Shown in pieces: positions 8,596 to 17,617 of a DNA stretch of 64,000 nucleotides. Both the position numbers and the translations under genes were made by a program. Under the pieces are notes generated by a model, which was given only the letters and a program-made list of their open reading frames with translations, searched no databases and was not told the origin of the DNA. Every line of letters starts with the position of its first letter. Position 1 is the stretch's first letter. Origin of the DNA: Psychroflexus halocasei (GTDB taxonomy: Bacteria > Bacteroidota > Bacteroidia > Flavobacteriales > Flavobacteriaceae); NCBI RefSeq assembly GCF_900107595.1, contig NZ_FNQF01000006.1, positions 124,001-188,000 on the forward strand. The letters run 5' to 3'.

Positions 8596-10287
8596 TTACG
8601 CTAAAGCGATAAATAAGCCTTCGTCAGTTTTATCAATATTAATCAATGATTTTTTACGAAGAGATTTTGTTGTTTTATCCCATTTCTTATTGCTTAAACC
8701 TGATTCGCTTTTAACGGCATCAAGCTCTTGTGGCGATTCTTTTTTCAAGATATCAATCACAGCTTTTTCTTCATCGTTGAGTTCTACTTTTTTCTTTTCA
8801 GGTTTCATCTGTGGGAAGAAAAGCACTTCTTGAATAGACGGATTGTTTGTCATAAACATGATTAATCTGTCAATGCCAATACCAAGTCCAGATGTTGGTG
8901 GCATGCCGTATTCAAGCGCACGTAAAAAATCGTAATCTATAAATTCTGTCGCTTCATCATCACCTTTTTGAGCCAATCTCATTTGGTCTTCAAAACGCTC
9001 GCGCTGATCAATTGGGTCGTTCAGCTCAGAATATGCATTTGCGATTTCTTTCCCACAAACCATCAGCTCAAAACGCTCTGTTAATTCAGGATTGTCGCGA
9101 TGTTCTTTACTTAACGGACTCATTTCTTTTGGGTAATCTGTAATGAAAGTTGGCTGTATGAAATGCGGTTCACATTTTTCTCCAAAAATTTCATCGATGA
9201 GTTTTCCTTTCCCCATGGTATCATCAACCTCAAGTCCCATTTTTGTTGCCGCTTGACGAAGTTCATCTTCAGATTTTCCTGTTATATCAAAATCTGTATA
9301 TTCCTTAATCGCATCCGTCATTGTAATGCGTTTATAAGGCGCTTTAAAATCGATGCTATGTTCTTTAAACTGTGCTTTTGTCGTCCCATTAACAGCAATG
9401 GCGCAATGTTCGATTAATTTTTCAGTAAAATCCATCATCCAGTTGTAATCCTTGTATGCCACGTAAATTTCCATGCAAGTAAATTCAGGATTGTGGGTTC
9501 TGTCCATGCCTTCATTTCTGAAGTTTTTAGAAAATTCATACACACCATCAAATCCGCCAACAATTAATCTTTTCAGGTATAATTCATTGGCAATTCTGAG
9601 ATATAAAGGAATATCCAGAGCATTGTGATGCGTCACAAAAGGTCGTGCCGCGGCGCCACCAGGAATGGATTGTAAAATTGGTGTTTCAACTTCCATATAA
9701 CCTTTATCGTTAAAGAAGTTTCGCATGGCTGTAAAAAGCTTTGTGCGTTTAATAAAAATGTCTTTCACTTCTTTATTGACAATCAAATCGGCATAACGCT
9801 GACGGTAGCGTTGTTCAGGATCATGAAAGCCATCATATTCATTACCTTCTTTGTCTTTTTTAGGAAGTGGTAAAGGTTTTAAAGCTTTGCTTAAAAGTGT
9901 AAAATCTTTGACCATCACAGTTTTTTCACCCACTTGAGTGGTAAAAAGTTCACCTTCAATCCCAATGAAATCACCGATATCAAGCAACTTTTTATAGATG
10001 TCGTTGTATTGTGATTTGTCTTCATCAGGGCAGATTTCATCTCTGTTGAAATAAACCTGAATGCGACCCTCAGCATCTTGAAGCTCTGCAAATGATGCTT
10101 TTCCTTGAATACGTCTTGACATTAAACGACCAGCGATCACCACCTTTTTTCCTTCTTCAAAATCGGCTTTAATCTTTTCTGATGTATGCGTGTATTTAAA
10201 CTCCTCAGCAGGATAAGGGTTGATGTTTTTCTGGCGTAAAGCTTTTAGCTTATCGCGACGAATCTGTTCTTGTTCTGTCAATTGCAT
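8596..10287 (-). CDS. lysS: Lysyl-tRNA synthetase, class II, with C-terminal extension
   Basis: A 563-residue cytosolic enzyme that charges tRNA-Lys. The N-terminal OB-fold anticodon-binding domain spans about 50-160. The class II catalytic core follows with motif 2 ([21 protein letters not shown]) and motif 3 ([11 protein letters not shown]). After the core there is an extra tail of about 60 residues ([14 protein letters not shown] to GLFIALA) rich in Lys and Glu that the shorter (about 500-residue) proteobacterial enzymes do not have; it resembles a small winged-helix-like module that is common in Bacteroidetes LysS. A -7 box lies 20 bases upstream. Confidence 0.97.
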   Translation of the reverse strand: MQLTEQEQIRRDKLKALRQKNINPYPAEEFKYTHTSEKIKADFEEGKKVVIAGRLMSRRIQGKASFAELQDAEGRIQVYFNRDEICPDEDKSQYNDIYKKLLDIGDFIGIEGELFTTQVGEKTVMVKDFTLLSKALKPLPLPKKDKEGNEYDGFHDPEQRYRQRYADLIVNKEVKDIFIKRTKLFTAMRNFFNDKGYMEVETPILQSIPGGAAARPFVTHHNALDIPLYLRIANELYLKRLIVGGFDGVYEFSKNFRNEGMDRTHNPEFTCMEIYVAYKDYNWMMDFTEKLIEHCAIAVNGTTKAQFKEHSIDFKAPYKRITMTDAIKEYTDFDITGKSEDELRQAATKMGLEVDDTMGKGKLIDEIFGEKCEPHFIQPTFITDYPKEMSPLSKEHRDNPELTERFELMVCGKEIANAYSELNDPIDQRERFEDQMRLAQKGDDEATEFIDYDFLRALEYGMPPTSGLGIGIDRLIMFMTNNPSIQEVLFFPQMKPEKKKVELNDEEKAVIDILKKESPQELDAVKSESGLSNKKWDKTTKSLRKKSLINIDKTDEGLFIALA

Positions 10288-10306
10288 TACTCAAAATTTT
10301 AAGGCG

Positions 10307-10314
10307 CAAAGATA
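10307..10314 (-). promoter_or_regulatory. -7 box of lysS
   Basis: Read on the minus strand the sequence is TATCTTTG, matching TAnnTTTG, 20 bases before the lysS start. Confidence 0.55.
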
Positions 10315-10479
10315 CGTAGATTTCGCTAAAAATCAAGCTTTAACAAGTTTCATCGTTATAGAGAACTTAGTTACACGACTTGAGTTCTAATTTACTAAAA
10401 TTCGACCTTATCACTTTGCTAGTTAGGAAGTAGTAATTTAATTTTATAAACAGTTTTCATTTTTCAAAAGCGAAGCTCT

Positions 10480-10487
10480 TATATTTG
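10480..10487 (+). promoter_or_regulatory. -7 box of the hydroxyacid dehydrogenase gene
   Basis: TATATTTG is an exact TAnnTTTG match, 15 bases before the ATG at 10503; the leader would be about 10 bases. Confidence 0.6.
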
Positions 10488-10502
10488 CTAAAAATAGCGT
10501 TT

Positions 10503-11453
10503 ATGAAAGTTTTACATCTCGATGAGAATCATCCTGCATTAGCTGAAGGTTTAGCTCAACTCGGTTTTAAAAACCACATGGATTATAAAAGCTCCAAAAC
10601 AGAGATTGAAGCCAAAATACAAGATTATCAAGGCTTGATTATTCGTAGTCGGTTTCCTTTAGATGCTACTATTTTACAAAAAGCTACACAACTCAAATTT
10701 ATTGGTCGTGTTGGCGCTGGTTTAGAAAACATAGATCTTTCTGCGGCGGCAGAGCTCGGTATTGAATGTTTTAATGCGCCAGAAGGCAATAGAAATGCAG
10801 TGGGTGAACACAGTTTGGGTTTGCTTTTAAATTTATTTAATCGCATCAGGATTTCAGATCAAGAGGTGAGGCAAGGAGTTTGGAAACGCGAAGCTAATAG
10901 AGGTTTAGAAATTGAAGGAAAAACCATCGGTCTCATCGGTTATGGCAATATGGGAAAAGCTTTTGCAAAAGTCCTCAGCGGTTTTGATTGTGAAGTGATT
11001 TTTTATGATCTCAAAGAAAACATTGCCGACGATAATGCCGCACAAGTCAACCTCCAAACTTTACAAGATAAAGCTGATGTATTGAGTTTGCACACGCCAC
11101 TGACAGAACTTGCTAAAAACATGGTCAATGCTGAATTTATCGCTGCTTTTAAAAAGAATTTTTGGTTTATCAACACTGCAAGAGGAAAATCTGTTGTCAC
11201 CAAAGATTTGGTTAAGGCTTTAAAATCAGGAAAAATTTTAGGAGCAGGTTTAGATGTTTTAGAGTTTGAAAAATCATCTTTTGAAAATTTTTTTACTGAA
11301 CAAGAACTCCCAGAAGATTTTAAATACCTCACGCAATCACAGCAAGTGATTTTGACACCACATATTGCAGGGTGGACGCAAGAAAGCAAATACAAACTCG
11401 CCCAAACTATTGTTGATAAAGTGGCGAATCACTTCAAGAAGTCAACATCATAA
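10503..11453 (+). CDS. D-2-hydroxyacid dehydrogenase (SerA-like, without ACT domain)
   Basis: A 316-residue NAD-dependent oxidoreductase. I use the ATG at 10503 rather than the upstream in-frame TTG at 10485, which overlaps the promoter. The nucleotide-binding loop GYGNMG is at 146-151. The catalytic set is complete: Arg227 in INTARGKS, a Glu near 254 and His287 in TPHIAGW. The length corresponds to the short 3-phosphoglycerate dehydrogenases and glycerate dehydrogenases of Bacteroidetes, which do not have the regulatory ACT/ASB domains of E. coli SerA. The first step of serine synthesis is a reasonable guess, but no serC neighbour is present to support it. It is followed closely by lspA, which has its own -7 box. 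Confidence 0.88.
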   Translation: MKVLHLDENHPALAEGLAQLGFKNHMDYKSSKTEIEAKIQDYQGLIIRSRFPLDATILQKATQLKFIGRVGAGLENIDLSAAAELGIECFNAPEGNRNAVGEHSLGLLLNLFNRIRISDQEVRQGVWKREANRGLEIEGKTIGLIGYGNMGKAFAKVLSGFDCEVIFYDLKENIADDNAAQVNLQTLQDKADVLSLHTPLTELAKNMVNAEFIAAFKKNFWFINTARGKSVVTKDLVKALKSGKILGAGLDVLEFEKSSFENFFTEQELPEDFKYLTQSQQVILTPHIAGWTQESKYKLAQTIVDKVANHFKKSTS

Positions 11454-11470
11454 AATTTAAATTTTTAGCT

Positions 11471-11478
11471 TACATTTG
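11471..11478 (+). promoter_or_regulatory. -7 box of lspA
   Basis: TACATTTG matches TAnnTTTG 17 bases before the lspA ATG. Confidence 0.55.
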
Positions 11479-11495
11479 CAGGTAAATTTTAAAAA

Positions 11496-12110
11496 ATGAG
11501 CTTAAAAAAAGCAGGCTTTATCATTATTTTGATTCTTCTGGTTGATCAGATTTCGAAAATTTATATCAAAACAAATTTTCAATTGGGTGAAGCCGTTGAA
11601 GTTTTTTCATGGTTTAAAATTTTATTTATCGAAAACGAAGGCATGGCTTGGGGCGCAAAAATCCCTGGCACACATGGCAAATTGATTCTGACGGTTTTTA
11701 GACTTGTTGCTATTGTTGGTATTGGCTACTGGTTATGGAGTTCTGTGCAAAAGAAAGCGCCAAAAGTTTTGCTTTGGGCCATTGCACTTATTTTCGCTGG
11801 TGCTTTAGGTAATATCATCGACTCGGTTTTTTATGGTGTGATTTTTAATGATAGCTACGGTCAAGTGGCGACTCTTTTTGCTGATGAACCTTATGGCGAA
11901 TGGTTAAAGGGAAAAGTGGTTGATATGCTTTATTTTCCACTTTATGATGGTATTTTGCCAAATTGGATTCCGATTTGGGGTGGCGAGCGTTTTGTGTTTT
12001 TCGAACCCGTTTTTAATATAGCCGATATGGCAATTAGCACAGGTTTTGGTTTGCTACTGGTTTTTAATAAAAAAGCTTTTCCAAAGACTGAAAAATCATC
12101 TAAGAAGTAA
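11496..12110 (+). CDS. lspA: Lipoprotein signal peptidase (signal peptidase II)
   Basis: A 204-residue inner-membrane aspartic protease that cleaves prolipoproteins before the lipidated Cys, needed by the many lipoproteins in this window. It has four predicted membrane segments (about 5-22, 66-82, 91-112 and 174-192). The catalytic pair is Asp143 in KGKVVDMLYF and Asp177 in FNIADMAIS; the conserved NEGMAWG and GALGNIIDS segments are also present. It is longer than the E. coli protein (164 residues) because of a loop insertion around 115-165, which is typical of Bacteroidetes LspA. It converges with the aspartate kinase gene, with only 19 bases between the stops. Confidence 0.96.
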   Translation: MSLKKAGFIIILILLVDQISKIYIKTNFQLGEAVEVFSWFKILFIENEGMAWGAKIPGTHGKLILTVFRLVAIVGIGYWLWSSVQKKAPKVLLWAIALIFAGALGNIIDSVFYGVIFNDSYGQVATLFADEPYGEWLKGKVVDMLYFPLYDGILPNWIPIWGGERFVFFEPVFNIADMAISTGFGLLLVFNKKAFPKTEKSSKK

Positions 12111-12129
12111 TTCCAACTTACTTAAAAAT

Positions 12130-13380
12130 TTATTTTACAACAAGCTGAACCGTTTCTCTGGTATATTGTTTCAGCAAAATCTCTTTGTCTTTTTCAATGG
12201 CTTTGACGGCAGCATCATCAAAATGTCTGATGGTGAATAAAGACACATTTTTGTTATAAGTAACTTTAAATTTGGCTTTTAAAACAGAAATGAGTTCATC
12301 AATGGTGTTGAATTTATTACTTACACAAACAGAAAAGCTGATCGCAGAATTTTGAATTAAATCGACTTTTATTTGATATTGATCAAACAATGCAAAAATT
12401 TCAGCGATGTTTTTTTCGACGAAAAAAGAAAAATCTAAACTCGCCAAAGAGAGTAAAATCAAATCATTCTTCACGATAAAACAAGGCGTTTTCGGAATCA
12501 GTTTTTCACCTTTTCTGACGCAAGTTCCTTTTCTTTCAGGATTTGAAAAAGCTTTCACGTATAGAGGGATTTCCTTTCTTTGAAGTGGTTGCAATGTTTT
12601 CGGATGAATCACTGATGCGCCATAAAAAGCAAGTTCTATCGCTTCTTCATAAGAAATTTGATCGAGCAAAGTTGTGTTTTCAAAAACGCGAGGATCGCCA
12701 TTAAGCACGCCAGGTACATCTTTCCAGATGGTTAAAGATTCTGCGTTGAGGCAATAGGCAAAAATAGCAGCCGAGTAATCACTACCTTCTCTGCCTAAAG
12801 TTGTTGTGAAATTATCATGATCAGAAGCGATGAAACCTTGAGAAATATTGAGTAAATCAGTGTTGATGTAAGTTGTAATGTTTTGCTGAGTTTCCTCCCA
12901 ATTTACTTCAGCATCACGGAATTCTTCATTGGTTTTAATCAAATTTCGGCAATCGTGCCAGGTATTGGTACAGCCAACTTCATTGAGATATTCACTGACA
13001 ATTGTTGAGCTCACAAGCTCGCCTAAACAAACGATTTGATCATACACATAATCATAATTTGGCGATTTATTGTGTTCCAAAAAAACAGCTAAATCTTCAA
13101 AAAAAGAATCAATTTTCTGGTAAACAGGATGTGAATTTGAAGGAAACAAATCTTGACAAATCTTAAGATGAAAAGTTTTGAGGTTGCTAATGGCAAGTGC
13201 TAAATCTTTATCCTTTTTAAAATATAAATCAATAATACGTTCTAGTGCGTTTGTAGTTTTTGCCATAGCAGAAATCACCAGCATTTTTCGAGATGTGCCT
13301 GTTGTTTTTAAAACCTGAACAAGGTTTTTAACAGCATCAGCATCTTTAACAGAAGCACCACCAAATTTGAATATTTGCAT
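12130..13380 (-). CDS. Aspartate kinase
   Basis: A 416-residue cytosolic enzyme phosphorylating aspartate, the first step toward lysine, threonine, methionine and diaminopimelate. The ATP-binding start QIFKFGGASVKDADAV (2-17), the TTLGREGSDYSA segment, the IWKDVPGVLNGDPRV segment and AIELAFYGASVIHPKTLQP are diagnostic. The C-terminal part (about 300-416) is divergent and should contain ACT-like regulatory domains for feedback control, although I cannot say by which amino acid. It is monofunctional: there is no fused homoserine dehydrogenase. It begins two bases after the GNAT gene ends, so the two form an operon. Confidence 0.93.
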   Translation of the reverse strand: MQIFKFGGASVKDADAVKNLVQVLKTTGTSRKMLVISAMAKTTNALERIIDLYFKKDKDLALAISNLKTFHLKICQDLFPSNSHPVYQKIDSFFEDLAVFLEHNKSPNYDYVYDQIVCLGELVSSTIVSEYLNEVGCTNTWHDCRNLIKTNEEFRDAEVNWEETQQNITTYINTDLLNISQGFIASDHDNFTTTLGREGSDYSAAIFAYCLNAESLTIWKDVPGVLNGDPRVFENTTLLDQISYEEAIELAFYGASVIHPKTLQPLQRKEIPLYVKAFSNPERKGTCVRKGEKLIPKTPCFIVKNDLILLSLASLDFSFFVEKNIAEIFALFDQYQIKVDLIQNSAISFSVCVSNKFNTIDELISVLKAKFKVTYNKNVSLFTIRHFDDAAVKAIEKDKEILLKQYTRETVQLVVK

Positions 13381-13382
13381 GA

Positions 13383-13856
13383 TTAAGCTTTAAAATTTCT
13401 GATTTCTTTTTCGTTGAGCTGCACTGTTCGCCATTCTTTATGAACGATGGCACCATAATTTTCATAAAACTTAATCGCGCTTGTATTCCAATCTAAAACC
13501 ACCCATTCTACACGTTTAATTTCATGACGTTGCGCATACATAATGACAGCTTTTAATAGTGCTTTTCCTATGCCTTTGCCACGATGTTTTTCTTTAACAA
13601 TCAAATCTTCAAGATGTATGGTTTCGCCTTTCCAAGTTGAAAAACGTGGATAGAATAACGCCATACCAACAATTTCATCATTCGTTTCAGCTACAAAACA
13701 TTTAAAAAGTGCATGCTCGCTAAAGCCATATTTCTCAAGATGATCGACAGTCACTTCAACGGCATTTGGTTCTTTTTCAAAAGCAGCAAGTTCGTTGATT
13801 AAATCAAGAACTGCTGGCATATCGGATTTTTTAGCAAGGCGAATTTTAAATTCCAT
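13383..13856 (-). CDS. GNAT-family N-acetyltransferase
   Basis: A 157-residue acetyl-CoA-dependent transferase. The acetyl-CoA loop is VKEKHRGKGIGKALL (Q/RxxGxG/A form, about 91-105), preceded by the strand ETIHLEDLIV and followed by VEWVVLDWNTSAIKFYENYGA, a pattern shared with spermidine/spermine and diamine acetyltransferases and with GNATs of unknown substrate. It sits first in an operon with aspartate kinase. A minus-strand TATTTTTG box (13873-13880) precedes it. Confidence 0.88.
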   Translation of the reverse strand: MEFKIRLAKKSDMPAVLDLINELAAFEKEPNAVEVTVDHLEKYGFSEHALFKCFVAETNDEIVGMALFYPRFSTWKGETIHLEDLIVKEKHRGKGIGKALLKAVIMYAQRHEIKRVEWVVLDWNTSAIKFYENYGAIVHKEWRTVQLNEKEIRNFKA

Positions 13857-13872
13857 GGCATAAGATTTTATA

Positions 13873-13880
13873 CAAAAATA
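13873..13880 (-). promoter_or_regulatory. -7 box of the GNAT/aspartate kinase operon
   Basis: On the minus strand TATTTTTG matches TAnnTTTG, 17 bases upstream of the GNAT start. Confidence 0.5.
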
Positions 13881-13932
13881 AAAGACTTCAATAAATAGCT
13901 TTCTTTATGAGACGTTAAATAAGCTTTTTTTC

Positions 13933-13940
13933 TATTTTTG
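13933..13940 (+). promoter_or_regulatory. -7 box of fbp
   Basis: TATTTTTG matches TAnnTTTG, 22 bases before the fbp ATG. Confidence 0.5.
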
Positions 13941-13962
13941 TGCAAATCACAACATTTGTCTC

Positions 13963-14985
13963 ATGACACCTAATACCAATCAAACTCTAGGCGAGTTTAT
14001 TATCGAACACGAAAAAGCTTTTAAATATACCTCAGGTGAGCTTTCAAGGCTGATCAACTCCATTCGTTTAGCTGCTAAAGTTGTTAACCACGAAGTGAAC
14101 AAAGCAGGACTTGTCGATATTACCGGAAAAGCTGGTGATACTAATATTCAAGGCGAAGATCAGCAAAAACTTGATGTTTACGCTAATAATCGTTTTATAG
14201 AAACTTTAATTAATCGCGAAATCGTTTGCGGAATTGCTTCTGAAGAAAACGATGATTATATCACCATTCAAGGTCAAAATAAAGCGCACGACAATAAATA
14301 TGTTGTGCTCATGGATCCGCTTGATGGTAGCTCAAATATTGATGTGAACGTTTCTGTCGGAACAATTTTTTCTATTTATAGGAGAAAATCTCCAATAGGA
14401 GAACCTGTTGAAATTGATGATTTTCTACAACCAGGAAATCAGCAAGTCGCGGCAGGCTACATCATTTACGGAACATCAACAATGTTGGTTTACACCACAG
14501 GTCATGGTGTTAATGGATTTACGTTAAATCCAGCCATTGGAACTTATTATTTATCACATCCAGATATGAAGTTTCCAGATGATGGTAATATTTACTCCAT
14601 CAATGAAGGGAATTATGTGCATTTTCCGCAAGGCGTCAAAGATTATATCAAATATTGCCAAGAAGAATGCGAGGAAGAAAACAGACCTTATACATCACGC
14701 TACATCGGAAGTTTAGTTTCTGATTTTCATAGAAATATGATTAAAGGCGGAATCTATATGTATCCTAATACCGCAAAGGCAAAAAATGGGAAGTTGCGTT
14801 TACTTTATGAATGTAATCCAATGGCATTTATTGCAGAGCAAGCAGGTGGAGAAGCCTCTGATGGTTATCAACGTATTTTAGATATCAATCCGACTGAGCT
14901 GCATCAACGCGTTCCTTTTTTCTGTGGTAGCAAAAAGATGGTTGAAAAAGCAGAAGAATTTATGGCAAAAGCCAAATCGAAGTAA
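13963..14985 (+). CDS. fbp: Fructose-1,6-bisphosphatase class I
   Basis: A 340-residue cytosolic phosphatase making fructose 6-phosphate in gluconeogenesis. The metal-binding signature [22 protein letters not shown] begins at residue 118, [13 protein letters not shown] and CGIASEEND supply the other acidic ligands, and [12 protein letters not shown] and [20 protein letters not shown] form the substrate-binding part. The length matches the family (332-340). It is transcribed alone and ends in a strong terminator hairpin. Confidence 0.97.
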   Translation: MTPNTNQTLGEFIIEHEKAFKYTSGELSRLINSIRLAAKVVNHEVNKAGLVDITGKAGDTNIQGEDQQKLDVYANNRFIETLINREIVCGIASEENDDYITIQGQNKAHDNKYVVLMDPLDGSSNIDVNVSVGTIFSIYRRKSPIGEPVEIDDFLQPGNQQVAAGYIIYGTSTMLVYTTGHGVNGFTLNPAIGTYYLSHPDMKFPDDGNIYSINEGNYVHFPQGVKDYIKYCQEECEEENRPYTSRYIGSLVSDFHRNMIKGGIYMYPNTAKAKNGKLRLLYECNPMAFIAEQAGGEASDGYQRILDINPTELHQRVPFFCGSKKMVEKAEEFMAKAKSK

Positions 14986-15003
14986 CTATTTAAATTAATA
15001 AAA

Positions 15004-15080
15004 AACTCATATAAAAAAAGCCACGATGTAAGAATATCGTGGCTTTTTTGAATAGATAAACAATCGATTAAAGCGATTGT
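15004..15080. repeat. Direct repeat copy A containing the fbp-side terminator
   Basis: This 75-80 base segment (CTCATATAA, the hairpin, then ATAAACAAT and a short AT-rich tail) recurs in the same orientation at 15725-15800 with substitutions. The tail of copy A resembles the last codons of fhs, which lie inside copy B. The two copies flank the lipoprotein gene at 15094-15657. Confidence 0.6.
15014..15049 (+). terminator. Rho-independent terminator after fbp
   Basis: AAAAAAGCCACGAT pairs with ATCGTGGCTTTTTT, giving a 14-bp stem flanked by A and T runs; it can act in both directions (fbp on plus, lipoprotein on minus). Confidence 0.85.
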
Positions 15081-15093
15081 CACTTAAATTATC

Positions 15094-15657
15094 TTAAGTT
15101 TTATCACTGACCCATTCATATTCCATATAAAGAATAACATTTGCCCATTCTCCTTCTGGAGTGTAAAACTCTTTTTCTAAAGTCAAATAAATGACTCTGT
15201 TTTCCCATGAAAAATCAATAAGCTTCGCTTGGAATTCTAGCATAAAGTCTTCCTCATATTGATTAGGCACCAGTGTTACACTTTCATTTTGAGAATCAAT
15301 GTTTAATTCTCTGAAAACACCTTTATGCCTCAAACAATTGGTGTAGTTTTCATAATTGTTATAATGATCGGAATAGGGAATATCAAAATTTAAAGATTGA
15401 ATATTTCTATCAATTATGGTTGCCCAGTATGATTCTAAGTGCTTTGACATATTACAATATTCAACTTCTTGAAAAAGATTGGTACCTTCAATGCCATCAC
15501 CATTCAAATCGATTGGGTTTTCAAGATAGGCTGCTTTGAGTTCGTATCTTCCCAACAATTCATCCAGATATTCTTGATTCTCAACAGGACTATTGTCATC
15601 ATCTAAAGAGCATGAAAAAGAAACAAAAGCAAGTAATATTATAACAAGATTTTTCAT
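15094..15657 (-). CDS. Hypothetical lipoprotein
   Basis: A 187-residue secreted lipoprotein: MKNLVIILLAFVSFSC ends in a lipobox Cys at 16 followed by SLDDD, a typical Bacteroidetes lipoprotein export context. The mature part resembles a small lipocalin-like or DUF-type beta protein (GRYELKAAYL near 41-50; LYMEYEW at the end), but I do not recognise a family. It contains an LNGDGIEGTN segment with a calcium-loop look (about 51-61) and two Cys (CNMS, NCLRH) that could form a disulfide. It stands between two copies of one terminator region, which suggests later insertion. Confidence 0.7.
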   Translation of the reverse strand: MKNLVIILLAFVSFSCSLDDDNSPVENQEYLDELLGRYELKAAYLENPIDLNGDGIEGTNLFQEVEYCNMSKHLESYWATIIDRNIQSLNFDIPYSDHYNNYENYTNCLRHKGVFRELNIDSQNESVTLVPNQYEEDFMLEFQAKLIDFSWENRVIYLTLEKEFYTPEGEWANVILYMEYEWVSDKT

Positions 15658-15724
15658 GATTTCAGATTAGTATTTTGCTCATTTTTATTTAAATGGTTGA
15701 TAAATTTACAAAAAATCAATAAAA

Positions 15725-15800
15725 ATCTCATATAAAAAAGCCACGACGTCAAAATACCATGGCTTTTCTAAATATATAAACAATTGACTAAAACAATCCT
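15725..15800. repeat. Direct repeat copy B, overlapping the fhs 3' end
   Basis: Second copy of the element at 15004-15080. It includes the fhs stop codon (complement at 15788-15790), so copy B is probably the original and copy A the duplicate. Confidence 0.6.
15736..15767 (-). terminator. Terminator hairpin after fhs
   Basis: AAAAGCCA pairs with TGGCTTTT across a 16-base loop; it is the decayed counterpart of the hairpin at 15014, with a shorter stem. Confidence 0.6.
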
Positions 15801-17455
15801 GTAATTACGCCGTCCTTATCAATATCTATTTTTTCAGATGCTGGATGAGCTGGCAAACCAGGCATGCGCATCATCGTTCCCGTAATTGGAATTAAGAAAC
15901 CTGCACCTGCAGCGATTTCTATTTCTCTCACGGTAATTGTAAAATCTTTTGGCCGACCGATTTTCTTAGGATCATCGGTTAGAGATTTTTGTGTTTTTGC
16001 CATACAAATCGGCAATCTATCCAAGTGTAAATCTGTAATTGTTCTCAAATCTTTTTTGGCTTTAGCGGTGTATTCAACTGCCGATGCGCCATAAATTTCT
16101 TTAGCAATAGTCAAGATTTTTTCTTCAACAGGTCTTTCCCATTTATACAAAGGTTTGAAGTTGGTTTTGTTGTCTTCAACCACTTCAGTGACAGCTTTGG
16201 CAAGGTCAATTGCGCCCTCGCCACCTTTTGCCCACACATCGGCAATGGCGACTTTATAGCCGTTTTCTTTAGCAAAATCCTCTATAATTTTGATTTCAGC
16301 ATTTGTGTCAGTTTTAAACTTATTAATTGCAATGACAGGTTTTAAGTTGAATTTTAAAACATTTTCAAGGTGCTTTTCTAAGTTTGGTAAGCCTTTTCTT
16401 AAAGCTTCTAAATTTTCAAAAGTTAACTCTTTTAAGTGAGCACCACCATGATATTTGAGTGCACGAATTGTCGCTGTTAACACAACAACTTTAGGTTTGA
16501 GATCAGCGCTTTGACATTTGATATCCAAAAATTTCTCACCACCCAAGTCAAAACCAAAACCAGCTTCAGTCACTGTGTAATCAGCTAAACTCATTCCCAT
16601 TTTTGTTGCCATAACAGTGTTGGTTCCTTGCGCAATATTGGCAAAAGGACCGCCATGTATAATGACAGGGTTACCTTCGAGTGTTTGGACAAGGTTAGGT
16701 TTTAAAGCATCTTTTAAAAGCGCGGCCATTGCGCCTTGTGCTTTGAGATATTTGGCATAGATTGGTTTTTTATCATAAGTATAGCCTACAAAAATATTTC
16801 CGAGACGCTTTTTGAGATCTTCAAGGTCTTTTGATAAACATAAAATCGCCATCACCTCAGAAGCAGCAGTGATATCAAAGCCAGTTTCTCTAGGAATTCC
16901 CATTGTATTTCCACCTAAACCAACAATCACTTGTCTTAAAGCACGATCGTTAACATCCATCACACGTTTCCATTTAACAGTACGCGGATCTATGTTTAAC
17001 GAATATGTTTTACTTTGAATGTTGTTATCAATAATTGCAGCCAGAAGGTTGTGGGCTTTTTCAATCGCGGCAAAATCGCCTGTAAAATGTAAGTTGATAT
17101 CTTCCATTGGCAGAACTTGTGAATATCCGCCACCAGTTGCACCACCTTTGATACCAAAAACTGGTCCTAACGAAGGTTCACGCAAAACAGCAATTGCTTT
17201 TTTCTTGATCTTGGCCAAGCCTTCAGTTAAGCCGATGGAAATCGTGGTTTTACCTTCACCTGCTGGTGTTGGCGATACAGCACTGACAAGAACAAGGTTG
17301 CTTTTGCTCACTTTTTTTTCATCGATCAGTGTGTGCGGAAGTTTTGCTTTATACTTACCGTAAAGCTCTAAATCGTCAAAAGGGATGTTTACTTTTTTAG
17401 CAATTTCAGCAATTTGCTTTGGTTGAACGGATTTTGCAATATCTAAGTCTGTCAT
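15788..17455 (-). CDS. fhs: Formate--tetrahydrofolate ligase
   Basis: A 555-residue cytosolic enzyme making 10-formyl-tetrahydrofolate from formate, ATP and tetrahydrofolate, supplying one-carbon units for purines and fMet-tRNA. The nucleotide-binding segment TPAGEGKTT is at 63-71, followed by REPSLGPVFGIKGGATGGGYSQV, the NLHFTGDF substrate segment and the ending GVITGLF. The length is the family norm (about 555-560). It is transcribed alone, with the duplicated terminator just beyond the stop. Confidence 0.97.
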   Translation of the reverse strand: MTDLDIAKSVQPKQIAEIAKKVNIPFDDLELYGKYKAKLPHTLIDEKKVSKSNLVLVSAVSPTPAGEGKTTISIGLTEGLAKIKKKAIAVLREPSLGPVFGIKGGATGGGYSQVLPMEDINLHFTGDFAAIEKAHNLLAAIIDNNIQSKTYSLNIDPRTVKWKRVMDVNDRALRQVIVGLGGNTMGIPRETGFDITAASEVMAILCLSKDLEDLKKRLGNIFVGYTYDKKPIYAKYLKAQGAMAALLKDALKPNLVQTLEGNPVIIHGGPFANIAQGTNTVMATKMGMSLADYTVTEAGFGFDLGGEKFLDIKCQSADLKPKVVVLTATIRALKYHGGAHLKELTFENLEALRKGLPNLEKHLENVLKFNLKPVIAINKFKTDTNAEIKIIEDFAKENGYKVAIADVWAKGGEGAIDLAKAVTEVVEDNKTNFKPLYKWERPVEEKILTIAKEIYGASAVEYTAKAKKDLRTITDLHLDRLPICMAKTQKSLTDDPKKIGRPKDFTITVREIEIAAGAGFLIPITGTMMRMPGLPAHPASEKIDIDKDGVITGLF

Positions 17456-17567
17456 AGTAAAAAGATTAAAAGGCTAAAAGTATAAATAGAATCTTATTTT
17501 ATGACTGATTTCTATCATGTTATCAGGTATTTATTAAATAGGAAATACATTTCATTAGAAAATAAAA

Positions 17568-17591
17568 AAGCGAGAATTTCCATCCTCGCTT
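17568..17591 (-). terminator. Terminator after the second metalloprotease
   Basis: AAGCGAG pairs with CTCGCTT, followed on the minus strand by a run of T. It lies 27 bases beyond the metalloprotease stop. Confidence 0.7.
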
Positions 17592-17617
17592 ATATTGTTG
17601 ACTATTAAGTTTAAAAA

